64,000 bases of DNA, taken from NCBI RefSeq assembly GCF_927797785.1, contig NZ_CAKMLL010000061.1, forward strand, positions 44,733 to 108,732, read 5' to 3'. Below, in pieces: positions 1 to 13,043 of the stretch. Position numbers and translations under genes: made by a program. Position 1 is the stretch's first letter. Every line of letters begins with the position of its first letter. The notes under the pieces were generated by a model that did no database searches, had not been told where the DNA came from, and was given only the letters and a program-made list of their open reading frames with translations. Origin of the DNA: Candidatus Nitrotoga sp. BS. GTDB lineage: Bacteria > Pseudomonadota > Gammaproteobacteria > Burkholderiales > Gallionellaceae.

Positions 1-1
1 G

Positions 2-1213
2 GTTAATCGCGATTTGAATCTACTAAGCGCGGCCAAGGCGGATGCTATTGTGCAGGCGGCGGATGAAATACTGCTTGGCCAGCATACGCAAGAGTTTCCT
101 CTTTCTGTTTGGCAAACAGGTTCGGGCACCCAGACCAATATGAACTTGAATGAGGTGCTCGCTAACCGTGCTTCTGAACTGCTAGGCGGTAAGTGGGGCA
201 AAGACCGTCTGGTACATCCCAATGATGATGTAAATCTCGGTCAATCATCAAATGACATTTTTCCCACTGCCATGCACGTGGCAGCCTGCCTCAGTATCAC
301 TCAATCCCTGCTTCCTGCGCTGCGCAAACTGCGCTCGACATTGGAAGAAAAATCCCGCAACTTTGACGCCATCGTCAAGATTGGGCGCACGCACTTGCAG
401 GATGCCACTCCGCTAACGCTTGGGCAGGAATTTTCTGCTTACGTGGCGCAGTTGGATTATGCTGAATCCATAATTAATGCTTCCCTGCCCTCGCTGTGCG
501 AACTTGCGGTCGGAGGGACTGCAGTTGGAACCGGACTTAACACACATGTCGAATTCGGGGAACGCGTTGCTGCGGAACTCGCTCGCAGCACCAGCTTGCC
601 GTTCAAAAGCGCGGCTAACAAGTTTGCAGCTCTGGCCGCACATGACACTCTGGTGGCAGCACATGGCATGCTCAAAACACTCGCTGCCGCTCTTATGAAA
701 ATTGCTAACGACATCCGCTGGATGGCTTCGGGACCACGCTCTGGTCTTGGGGAAATCAGTATTCCCGAGAATGAACCGGGCAGCTCGATTATGCCGGGTA
801 AAGTTAATCCCACTCAGTGCGAAGCACTTACCATGCTGTGTTGCCAAGTCTTTGGTAATGACGTTGCTATCAATATCGGTGGCGCTTCGGGAAATTTTGA
901 ACTCAATGTCTTCAAGCCACTTATCGTTCACAATTTCCAACAAAGCGTGCGCCTACTTGCTGACGGAATGGCAAGCTTCGAGACACATTGCGTGTGCGGC
1001 ATCCAGGCCAACGATGAACGTATTGCAGAACTGCTGGAGCGCTCGCTAATGCTGGTGACCGCTTTAACACCGCATATAGGCTACGATCGGGCAGCTAAAA
1101 TCGCCAAGCAAGCTCACCGGGATGGCGGCACGCTAAAACAGACGGCATTAGCTCTGGGTTATGTTACGGAAGAAGAGTTCGACCGCTGGGTGCAGCCAGC
1201 GAAGATGACTTGA
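2..1213 (+). CDS. fumC: Class II fumarate hydratase, C-terminal part (5' end outside window)
   Basis: Fumarase of the TCA cycle, converting fumarate to L-malate without an iron-sulfur cluster; cytosolic homotetramer. The frame is open to the left edge, so about 400 C-terminal residues of a protein that is normally about 460 aa are present. The fumarase/aspartase signature [13 protein letters not shown] is visible, as are the substrate-binding stretches [17 protein letters not shown] near the left edge and [17 protein letters not shown]. The gene ends in TGA; the next gene lies on the opposite strand 100 bp away, so this is the end of its transcription unit. Family assignment is very secure; only the missing N-terminus leaves doubt about the start. 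Confidence 0.95.
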   Translation, partial: VNRDLNLLSAAKADAIVQAADEILLGQHTQEFPLSVWQTGSGTQTNMNLNEVLANRASELLGGKWGKDRLVHPNDDVNLGQSSNDIFPTAMHVAACLSITQSLLPALRKLRSTLEEKSRNFDAIVKIGRTHLQDATPLTLGQEFSAYVAQLDYAESIINASLPSLCELAVGGTAVGTGLNTHVEFGERVAAELARSTSLPFKSAANKFAALAAHDTLVAAHGMLKTLAAALMKIANDIRWMASGPRSGLGEISIPENEPGSSIMPGKVNPTQCEALTMLCCQVFGNDVAINIGGASGNFELNVFKPLIVHNFQQSVRLLADGMASFETHCVCGIQANDERIAELLERSLMLVTALTPHIGYDRAAKIAKQAHRDGGTLKQTALALGYVTEEEFDRWVQPAKMT

Positions 1214-1314
1214 TCTATCTAAAATTACTGAATCTCGCAACTCTAACATCGCTGACTCATAAATATTGTTGATGTTAGCTCTCTAATCCATAAATTTTAG
1301 ATCTTCCCCTCTCC

Positions 1315-1905
1315 CTACTCGTCCACCTGATCTTGTTTATTTGGACGCAGTGCATCAACAAAGCCAAACCGGCTCAGGTCGCGGATTCGCATGGGGTACA
1401 GAATCCCGTCCAGATGATCGCACTCATGCTGCACCACGCGAGCATGAAAGTCATTTACCGTGCGATCTATCAATACGCCATATTCATCTCGTCCCTGGTA
1501 ATGGATAGATTGAAAACGCGGCACCAGCCCGCTTAGTCCCGGCACGCTCAAGCAACCTTCCCATCCTTCCACCATATCAGGATTCAATGTCAATCCCGCA
1601 TGCGAATCTACTACACTTAATGAATTACCTGATTTTGTTAACGGCGTGATAACGGGGTTAATCAACACCGTTTCCGGGACTGATTTAGCCTCGGGATAGC
1701 GAGAATTAAACTGCACACCAAAGATCACTACGCGCAAATTCACGCCTATCTGAGGTGCTGCCAACCCCGCACCGTTTAGCGCCTGCATGGTGTCGCGCAT
1801 ATCAAGCAGCAAGGCATGCAGTTCCGGCGTATCGAAATCAATCACTTCCTCCGCGCAACGCAACAGGCGTGCATCGCCCATACGTAATACTTCCCTAATC
1901 GCCAT
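1315..1905 (-). CDS. def: Peptide deformylase
   Basis: Removes the N-formyl group from nascent proteins; metal-dependent cytosolic hydrolase. All three family motifs are visible: GAGLAAPQ (about residues 45-52), EGCLS (116-120, metal ligand Cys118) and HECDH (160-164, ligands His160 and His164, catalytic Glu161). I place the start at 1905 (MAIREVLRMGDARLL), which matches the family N-terminus; longer upstream readings run inside mtnP. At 196 aa it is longer than the usual 170 or so because of an insert between about residues 85 and 115. The start overlaps the mtnP stop by 11 bp, so the two are probably translationally coupled. Last gene of the minus-strand series that begins at zipA. Confidence 0.93.
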   Translation of the reverse strand: MAIREVLRMGDARLLRCAEEVIDFDTPELHALLLDMRDTMQALNGAGLAAPQIGVNLRVVIFGVQFNSRYPEAKSVPETVLINPVITPLTKSGNSLSVVDSHAGLTLNPDMVEGWEGCLSVPGLSGLVPRFQSIHYQGRDEYGVLIDRTVNDFHARVVQHECDHLDGILYPMRIRDLSRFGFVDALRPNKQDQVDE

Positions 1906-2641
1906 CAGAATACACCATACATTCAAGGATGTTGCGCACGCGCGCCATGGCAGGTTGTGCCACTGTACTGATAGTTTCCAAATGCACGCCATCGCGGCTG
2001 CTACCACGTCCGGCAGCATGATTTACCACCACCGCGATAGCGGCGTAATTCAAGCCAAGTTCTTTGGCCAAGGCGGCTTCGGGCATACCAGTCATGCCCA
2101 CCATATCGGCACCGTCACGCTCCAGGCGATTGATCTCTGCTGCTGTATCCAGGCGCGGCCCCTGTGTAGCGGCATATACTCCGCCATCCAGACAAGGGAA
2201 GCCGGCACATCTGCCAGCATCCAGAATTTGTTGGCGTAGTTCCTGACTATACGGCTGGGTAAAATCAATATGCGTTACTGAGCAATCGCGCCCATCAAAG
2301 TAGGTAAACTCGCGCCCATAGGTATAATCAATAATTTGGTCTGGCAGCACAAGAACACCGGGCGACAGGTCAGCACGGATTCCCCCAACTGCCGCGACAG
2401 AAATAATGCGTTGCGCTCCCTGCTCTTTCAACGCCCACAGATTGGCACGATAATTCACTACATGCGGCGGGATCGTATGGCCGTAGCCATGACGGGCAAT
2501 AAACATCACCTCATGCTGGCGCAAGCGGCCAAAGACAATCGCTCCGGAAGGCTCACCATATGGTGTGCGCATCACCTGTCGATGTGATATTTCCAGATTG
2601 GTCAGCTGCGTCAGCCCCGTACCACCAATAATCGCTAACAT
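1895..2641 (-). CDS. mtnP: S-methyl-5'-thioinosine phosphorylase (MTAP/PNP family)
   Basis: Purine nucleoside phosphorylase of the MTAP type, acting in methylthioadenosine salvage: phosphate plus nucleoside gives a free base and methylthioribose 1-phosphate. Visible family features are the N-terminal IIGGTGL phosphate loop, RHGYGH (residues 50-55), the GMTGMPEA segment near 182-189 and VVVNHAAG. In adenine-specific MTAP the base-contacting position in this last segment is Asp; here it is Asn207, the residue typical of 6-oxopurine-specific enzymes, so methylthioinosine is the likely substrate, as in pseudomonads. It sits next to hpt, which would re-use the released hypoxanthine. The substrate call is inference from one position and context. 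Confidence 0.85.
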   Translation of the reverse strand: MLAIIGGTGLTQLTNLEISHRQVMRTPYGEPSGAIVFGRLRQHEVMFIARHGYGHTIPPHVVNYRANLWALKEQGAQRIISVAAVGGIRADLSPGVLVLPDQIIDYTYGREFTYFDGRDCSVTHIDFTQPYSQELRQQILDAGRCAGFPCLDGGVYAATQGPRLDTAAEINRLERDGADMVGMTGMPEAALAKELGLNYAAIAVVVNHAAGRGSSRDGVHLETISTVAQPAMARVRNILECMVYSDGD

Positions 2642-2773
2642 TTTTTATTACCTTTTGGAAAATCTAGCAGCCTATCAGACTTACTAATTCCCGCATGACC
2701 AAAAATTCAGAAAGCACAAATTAATATACTAATGCAATAAATAGAATGCAATACTTTCATACAGTTGGCTCCA

Positions 2774-3319
2774 TTATTCCTTCGTGGCGTAAATTGCAGG
2801 CAGATTACGCCACGCGCCATGTATGTCCATGCCATAGCCGAATACAAAGCGATCTGGTAATTCTACCCCTACAAAATCGGCATGTATCGGCTTGACCTTT
2901 GCAATCTTTTTATCCGCAAACACCGCACTGTAAAACCTGGTAGCACCCAAATCCAGCACACGCTGCTTAACTGCGGCCAGTGTCTCACCCTCGTCGAGGA
3001 TGTCATCCACCACCAAAACCACGCGCCCAGTTACATTTTCGCGTGGCTCGACTTTCCAGTGCAAGGCTCCACCCTGTTGGTGACTGCCATAGCGCGATAC
3101 ATGCACATAATCAAAATCAAGCGGAAAAGTAAGGAGTGGCAGCAACTGCCCGGTAAACACCACCGCACCACCCATCACAGATAGCAATAGTGGATGAACG
3201 TCAGTTAATACCGTATTGATCTCCCGCGCGACGTTCATTACGGCCGCTTGCACTTCTCCAGCTGAAATAATCAACTCAGCTTGATTCAGGATATCGTTCG
3301 CTTGCTGATTGGAGAGCAT
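2774..3319 (-). CDS. hpt: Hypoxanthine-guanine phosphoribosyltransferase
   Basis: Purine salvage enzyme joining hypoxanthine or guanine to PRPP to make IMP or GMP. The PRPP-binding motif VVLVVDDILDEGETL lies in the middle of the 181-aa protein and a C-terminal DRFVFGYGMD segment matches the base-binding loop of the family (xanthine use is also possible in relatives). Its ATG overlaps the galU stop by one base (TAATG), indicating translational coupling. Together with mtnP 130 bp downstream it forms a purine and methylthio-purine salvage pair: the hypoxanthine released by MtnP is the substrate here. Confidence 0.9.
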   Translation of the reverse strand: MLSNQQANDILNQAELIISAGEVQAAVMNVAREINTVLTDVHPLLLSVMGGAVVFTGQLLPLLTFPLDFDYVHVSRYGSHQQGGALHWKVEPRENVTGRVVLVVDDILDEGETLAAVKQRVLDLGATRFYSAVFADKKIAKVKPIHADFVGVELPDRFVFGYGMDIHGAWRNLPAIYATKE

Positions 3320-4185
3320 TATTTAATCGTTGCCAGGTAAGCGGCAAATCCTTCACTCAGTTCAGGATGCTTAAGGCCGAATGCAACAGTTGCCTTGAGA
3401 TAGCCCAGCTTGGAGCCGCAATCATAACGGGTACCTTTAAACCGGTATGCCAGCACTTTTTCTTCCTTTAGCAACGCTGAAATACCATCGGTTAGCTGAA
3501 TTTCGCCGCCCGTGCCCGCCTGCAATTTCGCCAAGTGATGAAAAATACGCGGCGTCAACACATAGCGCCCCACCACCGCCAGAGTGGAAGGCGCATCTGA
3601 CGGGCTGGGCTTTTCAACGATGGCATGTACCTGCTCCACATTCTGTTCTACATTGCTACTACTAACGATTCCATACTGCCCCGTCTGTGAAGGTGGCACG
3701 TCTTCCACGCCGAGCACGGAACATTGATAGCGCTGGTATACATCTGCCATCTGTTTAATGATGGATATGTCTCCAGCGATTAAGTCATCGGCCAAAATCA
3801 CCGCGAACGGCTCGTTTTGCACCACCGGCTGCGCGCACAAAACTGCATGACCGAGCCCAAGCGTTTCTGATTGCCGGATGTAGATGCAATTCACATGTTT
3901 AGGAATGACTTCTTGAACTGCACGTAACAGCTCGCTTTTGCCACGCGCGAGAAGTTCAGCTTCTATTTCATAAGCCGTGTCGAAATGATCCTCAATAGCG
4001 CGTTTATTGCGACCAGTAATGAACACCATATCAGTAATACCCGCTGCCACCGCCTCTTCCACCGCATATTGGATTAATGGTTTGTCGACTACCGGCATCA
4101 TTTCCTTGGGACTGGCCTTGGTGGCAGGCAGAAAACGGCTGCCCAATCCAGCTACCGGAAATACAGCTTTAGTAATTCGAGTCAT
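3319..4185 (-). CDS. galU: UTP--glucose-1-phosphate uridylyltransferase
   Basis: Makes UDP-glucose from UTP and glucose 1-phosphate for envelope polysaccharides. The nucleotidyltransferase signature is at the N-terminus ([21 protein letters not shown], residues 9 onward), followed by the [13 protein letters not shown] segment, the [11 protein letters not shown] loop and the FAVILADD metal-binding Asp pair. Length of 288 aa is normal for bacterial GalU. The stop overlaps the hpt start by one base; ligA ends 50 bp upstream. No special regulation visible. Confidence 0.95.
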   Translation of the reverse strand: MTRITKAVFPVAGLGSRFLPATKASPKEMMPVVDKPLIQYAVEEAVAAGITDMVFITGRNKRAIEDHFDTAYEIEAELLARGKSELLRAVQEVIPKHVNCIYIRQSETLGLGHAVLCAQPVVQNEPFAVILADDLIAGDISIIKQMADVYQRYQCSVLGVEDVPPSQTGQYGIVSSSNVEQNVEQVHAIVEKPSPSDAPSTLAVVGRYVLTPRIFHHLAKLQAGTGGEIQLTDGISALLKEEKVLAYRFKGTRYDCGSKLGYLKATVAFGLKHPELSEGFAAYLATIK

Positions 4186-4235
4186 AACATATTCCCATAA
4201 CTGTCCGGTTAAAGATTTTAAAAATGAATTACGAT

Positions 4236-7381
<3,146 letters not shown>

Positions 7382-7883
7382 ATTAAAATAATGCGGTAGA
7401 TTAATTTTTTCATACGCGGCAAGTCACGCCGTTACTGTTGAATTATCGCAAGAGAGCTGATAAATGGCAAAGGTCAGTAAGCTCTCTTAGTTAAGTTTAG
7501 ATCATATTTCTGATATTACCTACCGTATTGAAGGCATGGCTGCCGGAACCCTCTGACTCGGCAGAACAAGAAAAATGGTTGGACTTTGAAACTTGTTAGC
7601 CTCTTAAGCCACCCACCTCTAGCATCTTGACCAAGGACAACCAGGATGCCTCATCATCTCAGTGCGTACAAGATTCATCCCATTCCACAACGCCCCTGTG
7701 CGCTGATAGGTGAAATACAATGCAGCGCAAAAAGAACGTTCATCCTTTGGACAATCCAATGGCCTATGCTATTTGCTCCAGAGTCATGCCGTGTTGTAGT
7801 GGCACGACTACCAACAATGAGATTGTTACCTTTCATTTTCGTCGCAATATCAATCTTTCAACTAATAAATTGAAAACACCAAC
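7382..7883. other. Intergenic stretch with no gene recognised
   Basis: About 500 bp between the zipA start and the redoxin promoter. I found only short open frames without family resemblance. It should hold the promoter of the zipA series on the minus strand, but no convincing -35/-10 pair could be chosen. It is also a candidate rearrangement breakpoint, because smc would be expected here. Confidence 0.4.
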
Positions 7884-7912
7884 TTGACATTGTTAGGATT
7901 CCTTATTATATT
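7884..7912 (+). promoter_or_regulatory. Strong sigma70-type promoter for the redoxin pair
   Basis: TTGACA at 7884-7889 and TATATT at 7907-7912 with a 17-bp spacer, giving a near-consensus promoter 40 bp upstream of the first redoxin start codon at 7953. Confidence 0.75.
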
Positions 7913-7952
7913 CAGATTGGCAACTATTTCAATTAACCAAAAGGGATACAAA

Positions 7953-8186
7953 ATGAGTAAATCAGTTTTCTATCATGCCGGCTGTCCTGTTTGCGTCGGT
8001 GCCGAACAGGACATTATCAATTTGATCGGTACCGATAGCGTGGAAATCGTCCATTTTGGCGAGGATATGTCGAGATTTGACGAGGCAAGAAATGCAGGCG
8101 TGAAATCTGTTCCGGCGTTAGTAACGCCAAACGGAACTGTACTTCACATCAATTTCGGTGCATCAATGACTGATATCAAAGGTTAA
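7953..8186 (+). CDS. Small thioredoxin-fold protein with CPVC motif
   Basis: A 77-aa mini-redoxin. The N-terminal strand (SVFYHAG) is followed by the active-site motif CPVC (about residues 11-14) and the conserved VKSVPAL stretch containing the cis-proline typical of thioredoxin folds. The start at 7953 follows AAGGGA at a good distance; an in-frame upstream start would lie on the promoter itself. It is paired with a second, divergent copy 70 bp downstream. No signal peptide, so cytosolic thiol-disulfide exchange is the likely role; the partner is unknown. The C-terminal HINFGASMTDIKG motif recurs in this small-protein family as I know it. Confidence 0.75.
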   Translation: MSKSVFYHAGCPVCVGAEQDIINLIGTDSVEIVHFGEDMSRFDEARNAGVKSVPALVTPNGTVLHINFGASMTDIKG

Positions 8187-8257
8187 ACTTCGAGGGAGCC
8201 AGATTTTTTGATATTAGGCTTCCTAATTAATTTTTAATTTTCAAAGAAGATCAAGTT

Positions 8258-8497
8258 ATGAAAAATTCTATTCTCTATCACGACGGTTGCGACATATGTG
8301 CATTAGTTGGACAGGAAGTTGTAAATCTAATTGGATTAGCCAATTTAGACATTATCCATATCGGGTTAAATCCTTCAAAACAAATTGAAGCGAAGAACAA
8401 AGGAGTCAAAGCATTTCCGGCACTTGTCCTGAACAATGGCAACATATTGCATTTCAACGTTGAAGAACACGAAGGTAGTGTGGACTGTTTATTTTAA
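8258..8497 (+). CDS. Second small thioredoxin-fold protein with CDIC motif, possibly frameshifted at the end
   Basis: A 79-aa paralogue of the preceding gene: SILYHDG, then CDIC, then VKAFPALVL, with clear similarity over the first 65 residues. The tails differ. The stop at 8495-8497 lies beside runs of A and T (8492-8506), and another frame stays open past it to a TGA near 8565, encoding a helix-like tail including KSADEIEDFLL. Either the end is natural or one indel has truncated the protein. It probably shares the 7884 promoter with its neighbour. Confidence 0.65.
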   Translation: MKNSILYHDGCDICALVGQEVVNLIGLANLDIIHIGLNPSKQIEAKNKGVKAFPALVLNNGNILHFNVEEHEGSVDCLF

Positions 8498-8715
8498 AAA
8501 ACAAAACATTAAAAGTGCGGATGAAATCGAAGATTTCCTGCTGACACGGAATAAGGGAATTCCGTGAGTAATCGAAACGCTACAAATTCCTGGCAATCTC
8601 TTTTGGTGGCTGAAAATCCCTGAAGATATTGATTGGTTTTAGATGGAGGCGTGAGTGCTTACGAATGCTAAATGTCCGGCCTCGTTATTTTCAGGATTTG
8701 GGAAGATATAGAAAC

Positions 8716-8746
8716 GGTGAATCGATGCAGTATGCGCCGATTCACC
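8716..8746 (+). terminator. Possible rho-independent terminator of the redoxin unit
   Basis: Inverted repeat GGTGAATCG (8716-8724) and CGATTCACC (8738-8746) with a 13-nt loop, followed by CTTGCTTTTGC. The T-run is imperfect. Confidence 0.45.
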
Positions 8747-8779
8747 CTTGCTTTTGCTACAACGAACGAATAGGCTCAA

Positions 8780-8965
8780 TCAATTCATGCGCTTGATAAC
8801 AATTTGGGCTGCCGGATTGCGCCAGTCATAAATAGTCGTATCAAGCCCACCTATCCCGTGAATACCGTTGTGAATATGTGTCCCATCCCGTGTGATCATA
8901 TACCTGCCCGAACTAAGCTTGTTAAAACCCACGTAGTCTTCGTCAGATTCTGGGTGAGCGACCCA
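8780..8965 (-). pseudogene. C-terminal fragment of an unidentified protein
   Basis: On the minus strand a frame of 61 codons from 8965 down to a TGA at 8780-8782 reads like genuine protein (motifs GRYMITRDGTHIHNG and DWRNPAAQIVIKRMN). It begins directly after an in-frame TAG and has no credible start or ribosome site. I do not recognise the family. It is best taken as the remains of a larger gene whose 5' part is gone. The rest of the region 8500-9030 shows no gene. Confidence 0.35.
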
Positions 8966-9029
8966 CTATTTAATGACATAATTTTTAACTATATGATTCA
9001 TTTTATTGCAAGAATTATATTGATCATTT

Positions 9030-10388
9030 CTAGCGCATTTTCGCCACCGCATCCTCCACTCGCTCAACCGCAATAATTTCCATGCCAGCTATTTCTTGCT
9101 TCGGCTTGTTAGCTTTGGGAATAATGGCCAGGGTAAAGCCTAACTTGGCAGCCTCTCGCAATCGTTCCTGACCACGCTGCACCGGACGTATTTCACCAGC
9201 CAGGCCGACCTCCCCAAACACCACCAATTTTTCTGGCAGAGGTTTATTTCGCAACGAAGACACGATGGCCAGCAATACAGGCAAGTCGGCGCCCGGCTCG
9301 GTAATTTTCACTCCGCCCACCGCATTGATAAACACATCTTGATCAAAACAGGCTATCCCTGCATGGCGGTGCAATACGGCCAGCAACATGGCCAAACGGT
9401 TTTGTTCCAGGCCCAACGAAAGCCGGCGCGCATTGGGTGAGTGCGCCTCATCCAGCAGCGCCTGGATTTCCACCAGTAGCGGACGTGTACCTTCCTGCGT
9501 CACCATCACACATGAACCAGCCACTTGCGCGCCATGCTGCGACAGAAACAACGCGGAAGGGTTGCTCACTTCACGTAAGCCTTTTTCGGTCATGGCAAAA
9601 ACGCCTAGTTCGTTTACTGCTCCGAAACGATTTTTAAACGCGCGTATCATGCGAAAGCTGGAGTGTGTATCGCCCTCGAAATACAGCACGGTATCTACGA
9701 TATGTTCTAGCACACGCGGCCCAGCCAACGTCCCATCCTTGGTCACGTGGCCAACCAGAATCATGGTCACTGCTGTGCTCTTGGCTATGCGCGTAAGTTG
9801 CGCTGCGGACTCGCGCACCTGGGCTACCGAGCCAGGGGCTGAAGTGAGGTGTTCAGAATACATGGTCTGGATGGAGTCGATCACCACCACGTCGGGTTTT
9901 TCCTGCTTGATAACAGACTGAATTTTTTCCAGCTGAATTTCAGCCAGCAGGTACATTCCACGCGCATCCAGCGATAGTCGCTTTGCGCGTAAGGCAATTT
10001 GCTGCGCCGATTCCTCTCCACTGACATATAAAACTTTTTTATGTGTAGCGAGATGCGCCAGTGCTTGCAATAGCAGGGTAGATTTACCTATTCCAGGATC
10101 ACCGCCTATCAAAACTACGCCACCACTCACTAAGCCGCCACCCAAAACGCGGTCAAACTCGGCGATGCCGGTTGGCGTACGCGGCACTTCTTCTGCCCCT
10201 ACTTCGGCCAGCGTCTGCACCATGCTCATGGTCGACAGCGAGCTATAGCGATTTTTTCCACTAGTCGGCGATTCCGCCACACTTTCCGTCAGCGTATTCC
10301 AAGCCGTGCAATGCGGACATTGCCCCTGCCATTTGGCAGCCTGTCCCCCACATTCAGTGCAGCTATATATTATTTTTTCTTTCGCCAT
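9030..10388 (-). CDS. radA: DNA repair protein RadA (branch-migration ATPase)
   Basis: RecA-like ATPase that promotes branch migration during recombination. The 452-aa protein has the N-terminal four-cysteine zinc finger (C10, C13, C24, C27), Walker A GGDPGIGKST at about 95-104, the RadA-specific KNRFG motif near 253 and a C-terminal Lon-protease-like domain with GEVGLAGEIRPV. Length and domain order are normal. It stands alone; the flanking spaces hold no operon partner. Confidence 0.96.
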   Translation of the reverse strand: MAKEKIIYSCTECGGQAAKWQGQCPHCTAWNTLTESVAESPTSGKNRYSSLSTMSMVQTLAEVGAEEVPRTPTGIAEFDRVLGGGLVSGGVVLIGGDPGIGKSTLLLQALAHLATHKKVLYVSGEESAQQIALRAKRLSLDARGMYLLAEIQLEKIQSVIKQEKPDVVVIDSIQTMYSEHLTSAPGSVAQVRESAAQLTRIAKSTAVTMILVGHVTKDGTLAGPRVLEHIVDTVLYFEGDTHSSFRMIRAFKNRFGAVNELGVFAMTEKGLREVSNPSALFLSQHGAQVAGSCVMVTQEGTRPLLVEIQALLDEAHSPNARRLSLGLEQNRLAMLLAVLHRHAGIACFDQDVFINAVGGVKITEPGADLPVLLAIVSSLRNKPLPEKLVVFGEVGLAGEIRPVQRGQERLREAAKLGFTLAIIPKANKPKQEIAGMEIIAVERVEDAVAKMR

Positions 10389-10771
10389 GATTACCCTTAT
10401 ATTTGCAGCAAAATAGGAAAAATTGGCGCCGTCAAAAATTAAATTTTCTATTTAAGGCTAGATTCAATGAGATTAAACGCGAGAAAGTTTTGCTGGGGGT
10501 TAAATAATTTTTAATAAACAACAAGTTCAACACATAGCCTACACCGTCAATGACCGGCATCTAGATTACGTAAATATCTACCACGACACATCGCCTTGAC
10601 CTGTAAGGAAGGGTGAAGGCTTCCGAGCGGCAGAGAATAAGGCCGGCGCAAAACCCCATGTACGCCACTCATCTACATCCACCAAATTCAACTGGGTTCC
10701 AGCAAGAATTGTTCATATGAATGTATGAGGGCGCCTGCCTTTAATCAAAACTTCAATCTTATTATTGGCAA
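10389..10771. other. Intergenic stretch without recognisable gene
   Basis: About 380 bp between the radA start and the stop of the Sel1 protein. I checked it in both directions for remnants and found none that can be named. Confidence 0.4.
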
Positions 10772-11647
10772 CTATGAATGAGATTTTTTCCACTCATTTG
10801 CCAGCTCTTTCGCTTCGGCAATTTGGGAGGCCGTCATAAACGATTCCGCAATCTCCAGTCCATTTCTTGCACTTTCATCACCAGCCTCATTGGCAAGAGT
10901 GAACCATTTATATGCTTCGATGTAGTCCTGTGTAACACCATGGCCTTGCGCATACATGAGTGCCAAATTGTTTTGTGCAACCGGATGCCATTTTTCTGCG
11001 GCCTTAGTCCACCAAGTTACAGCCTGCTTTTGATCTTGCTCTACACCTTCGCCAGTGTCGTACAAACCGCCTAGATTTAATTGGGCATCGGTATTGCCCT
11101 GCCCTGCAGCCATGCTGTATAAAAAAACAGCTTGCTGGTAATCCTGAGTGACGCCTATGCCTTTTTCATACATAAAGGCCAGGTTGTATTGAGCCACCTC
11201 ATCTCCCTGCTCTGCAGCTTTGCGAAACCAAAACACAGCCTGCTCATCGTTCTGTTTAACGCCTTGGCCTTTTGCGTACATAAAAGCCAGGTTATATTGT
11301 GCCTCTGAATTTCCCTGCTCTGCAGCTTTTAGCAACCATGACGCGGCGTGCTCGTGATCCTGTGCCACCCCCTCACCTTTGGCATACATGAGCCCCAGAT
11401 TGTTTTGTGCCAATGGTTCACCCTGCTCTGCTGACTGACGAAACCAAGGCTCTGCTTTCTGAAAATCCTGTTTAACACCCAGGCCTTTTACGTACATTAG
11501 CCCCATATAATTTTGCGCCAGTGAGTGCCCCTGCTCTGCAGCCTTCTTAAATGACTTCATGGCTTTAGCATAGTCTTTGCTGGCTATATGCTTTTCACCT
11601 GCCTCAAAGTCTTTTGTAACCGCTCCAGCGGGTGTTGATGCCTTCAT
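10772..11647 (-). CDS. Sel1-like (TPR-type) repeat protein
   Basis: A 291-aa protein made of about seven tandem 36-residue Sel1 repeats with the recurring pattern AQYNLAFMY.KG.GV.QD...A..W..KAAEQG. Such proteins are solenoid scaffolds for protein-protein contacts; the partner cannot be told from sequence. There is no signal peptide at the chosen start (MKASTPAGAV), so it looks cytosolic, unlike many secreted Sel1 proteins. Repeats 2-4 are close to each other, suggesting recent internal duplication. Monocistronic, with a purine-rich ribosome site (GGAGAG) upstream of the start. Confidence 0.85.
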   Translation of the reverse strand: MKASTPAGAVTKDFEAGEKHIASKDYAKAMKSFKKAAEQGHSLAQNYMGLMYVKGLGVKQDFQKAEPWFRQSAEQGEPLAQNNLGLMYAKGEGVAQDHEHAASWLLKAAEQGNSEAQYNLAFMYAKGQGVKQNDEQAVFWFRKAAEQGDEVAQYNLAFMYEKGIGVTQDYQQAVFLYSMAAGQGNTDAQLNLGGLYDTGEGVEQDQKQAVTWWTKAAEKWHPVAQNNLALMYAQGHGVTQDYIEAYKWFTLANEAGDESARNGLEIAESFMTASQIAEAKELANEWKKSHS

Positions 11648-11877
11648 AATTTCTCTCCGTTATTTTAATCGTGGCTAGCGGCAAATCGAGTTAACGCTGT
11701 GGGAATAAATATATAAGTCAGAATCATTGATCACACAATGGCTGACACCTTCGAATGATGTCATCAATTACGCGCCGATGTCGAGAGTATATTTTGTTTT
11801 TTTCAAGCAGGAAGCAGCGATTTTCAATCGCGAATTGATCCCATTTCTAACAAGAACGTAAATAATCATCTAAAGCA

Positions 11878-12822
11878 TCAGCTCTCGCTTTGTGTTTCTG
11901 TTTGTTTTTTTTGAGACACCCCAATGTGCGAATCACCTCGTTTACGTGCCAGTTCATTCTGTTTTTGTCGCTCAATAGCTCGGGCGCGTGTTTTTTCCGG
12001 CAAGGTATCAAAGCAATGCAGGCAAGATATGCCAGCTTGATAGCTGGGCAATGCCTTCTCATCCTGTGAAACAGGATGACGACAGGCAAAACATTGATCA
12101 TGCGTCCCTACTTTCAGGCCTTGTCCAACAGAAACTCGCTGATCAAAAACAAAACACTCACCCTCCCACATGCTCTTTTCAGCAGGAATGTTTTCCAGAT
12201 ATTTTAGAATGCCGCCCTGTAGGTGATAGACCTCCTGGAAACCCTGCCCAAGCATGAAAGAAGTCGCCTTTTCACACCGAATTCCGCCAGTGCAAAACAT
12301 GGCAATTTTTTTATGCTTTACAGGATCAAGATTTTTGCTGATGTACTCTGGAAACTCGCGAAATGTCGTGGTGTGTGGGTCGACTGCGCCACGAAAAGTT
12401 CCTATATCGTATTCGTAACCGTTTCTTGTATCGATAAGCACTACTTCTGGATCGGAAATTAGAGCATTCCAATCTTTTGCGTCCACATAGGTGCCAACCT
12501 TTTCGTTCGGATCTACTCCTGGCACGCCAAGCGTGACAATTTCCTTTTTAAGGCGAACCTTCATTCTGTCAAAAGGCATTTCATCAGAATAAGATTCTTT
12601 GTGTTCGATACCCGCTAATCGCGCATCAGCCCGCAAGAAAAATATCAATGCATCCACCCCTGCGCGCGTACCGGCGACAGTTCCGTTAATACCTTCTGCA
12701 GCCAGTAAAATTGTTCCATTAATCCCTTGCGCAACGCAAAAATCGAATAAACCGTTCTGCATCTCGCGGTAGTCAGGGAGTTTGGCAAACTTATATAGCG
12801 CAGCAATAACAATATTGGACAT
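11878..12822 (-). CDS. trhO: tRNA uridine-34 hydroxylase (rhodanese domain)
   Basis: TrhO/YceA family, which makes 5-hydroxyuridine at the wobble position of certain tRNAs using oxygen. The 314-aa protein has the N-terminal domain ([16 protein letters not shown]) and a central rhodanese domain with the active loop [11 protein letters not shown], where the Cys is catalytic. A C-terminal four-cysteine cluster (CFACRH...CLHC) is also present, as in the family. Single gene; ATG at 12822. Confidence 0.92.
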   Translation of the reverse strand: MSNIVIAALYKFAKLPDYREMQNGLFDFCVAQGINGTILLAAEGINGTVAGTRAGVDALIFFLRADARLAGIEHKESYSDEMPFDRMKVRLKKEIVTLGVPGVDPNEKVGTYVDAKDWNALISDPEVVLIDTRNGYEYDIGTFRGAVDPHTTTFREFPEYISKNLDPVKHKKIAMFCTGGIRCEKATSFMLGQGFQEVYHLQGGILKYLENIPAEKSMWEGECFVFDQRVSVGQGLKVGTHDQCFACRHPVSQDEKALPSYQAGISCLHCFDTLPEKTRARAIERQKQNELARKRGDSHIGVSQKKQTETQSES

Positions 12823-13043
12823 GAATTATTAGATCTATTAAAACCTATGTGAGGATATTGCAAAAAATTAGCTATTGAGTACAAAGTTCGAGCAGCCTAC
12901 AGCACCGCATCCGGATTATATGCTGGCATTGATTCCAATGTTCGTTATGTGCCCGTACTCAGACTGAATTTTAAACCGGTTCAGAGCTGCTTTCCAGTCA
13001 TGGTGCACGCTAATAACATCAAGCTGTTGTTATTTTTTATGAA

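Noticed and set aside
413..943. Minus-strand frames of 118-176 codons opposite fumC
   Set aside because: Fall entirely within the securely identified fumarase and have no recognisable motif.
7646..7873. 75-codon plus-strand frame before the redoxin promoter
   Set aside because: No ribosome site or family resemblance; ends just before the promoter.
8804..9076. 90-codon plus-strand frame between the redoxins and radA
   Set aside because: Overlaps the end of radA; the opposite strand here shows better protein-like sequence (8780-8965).
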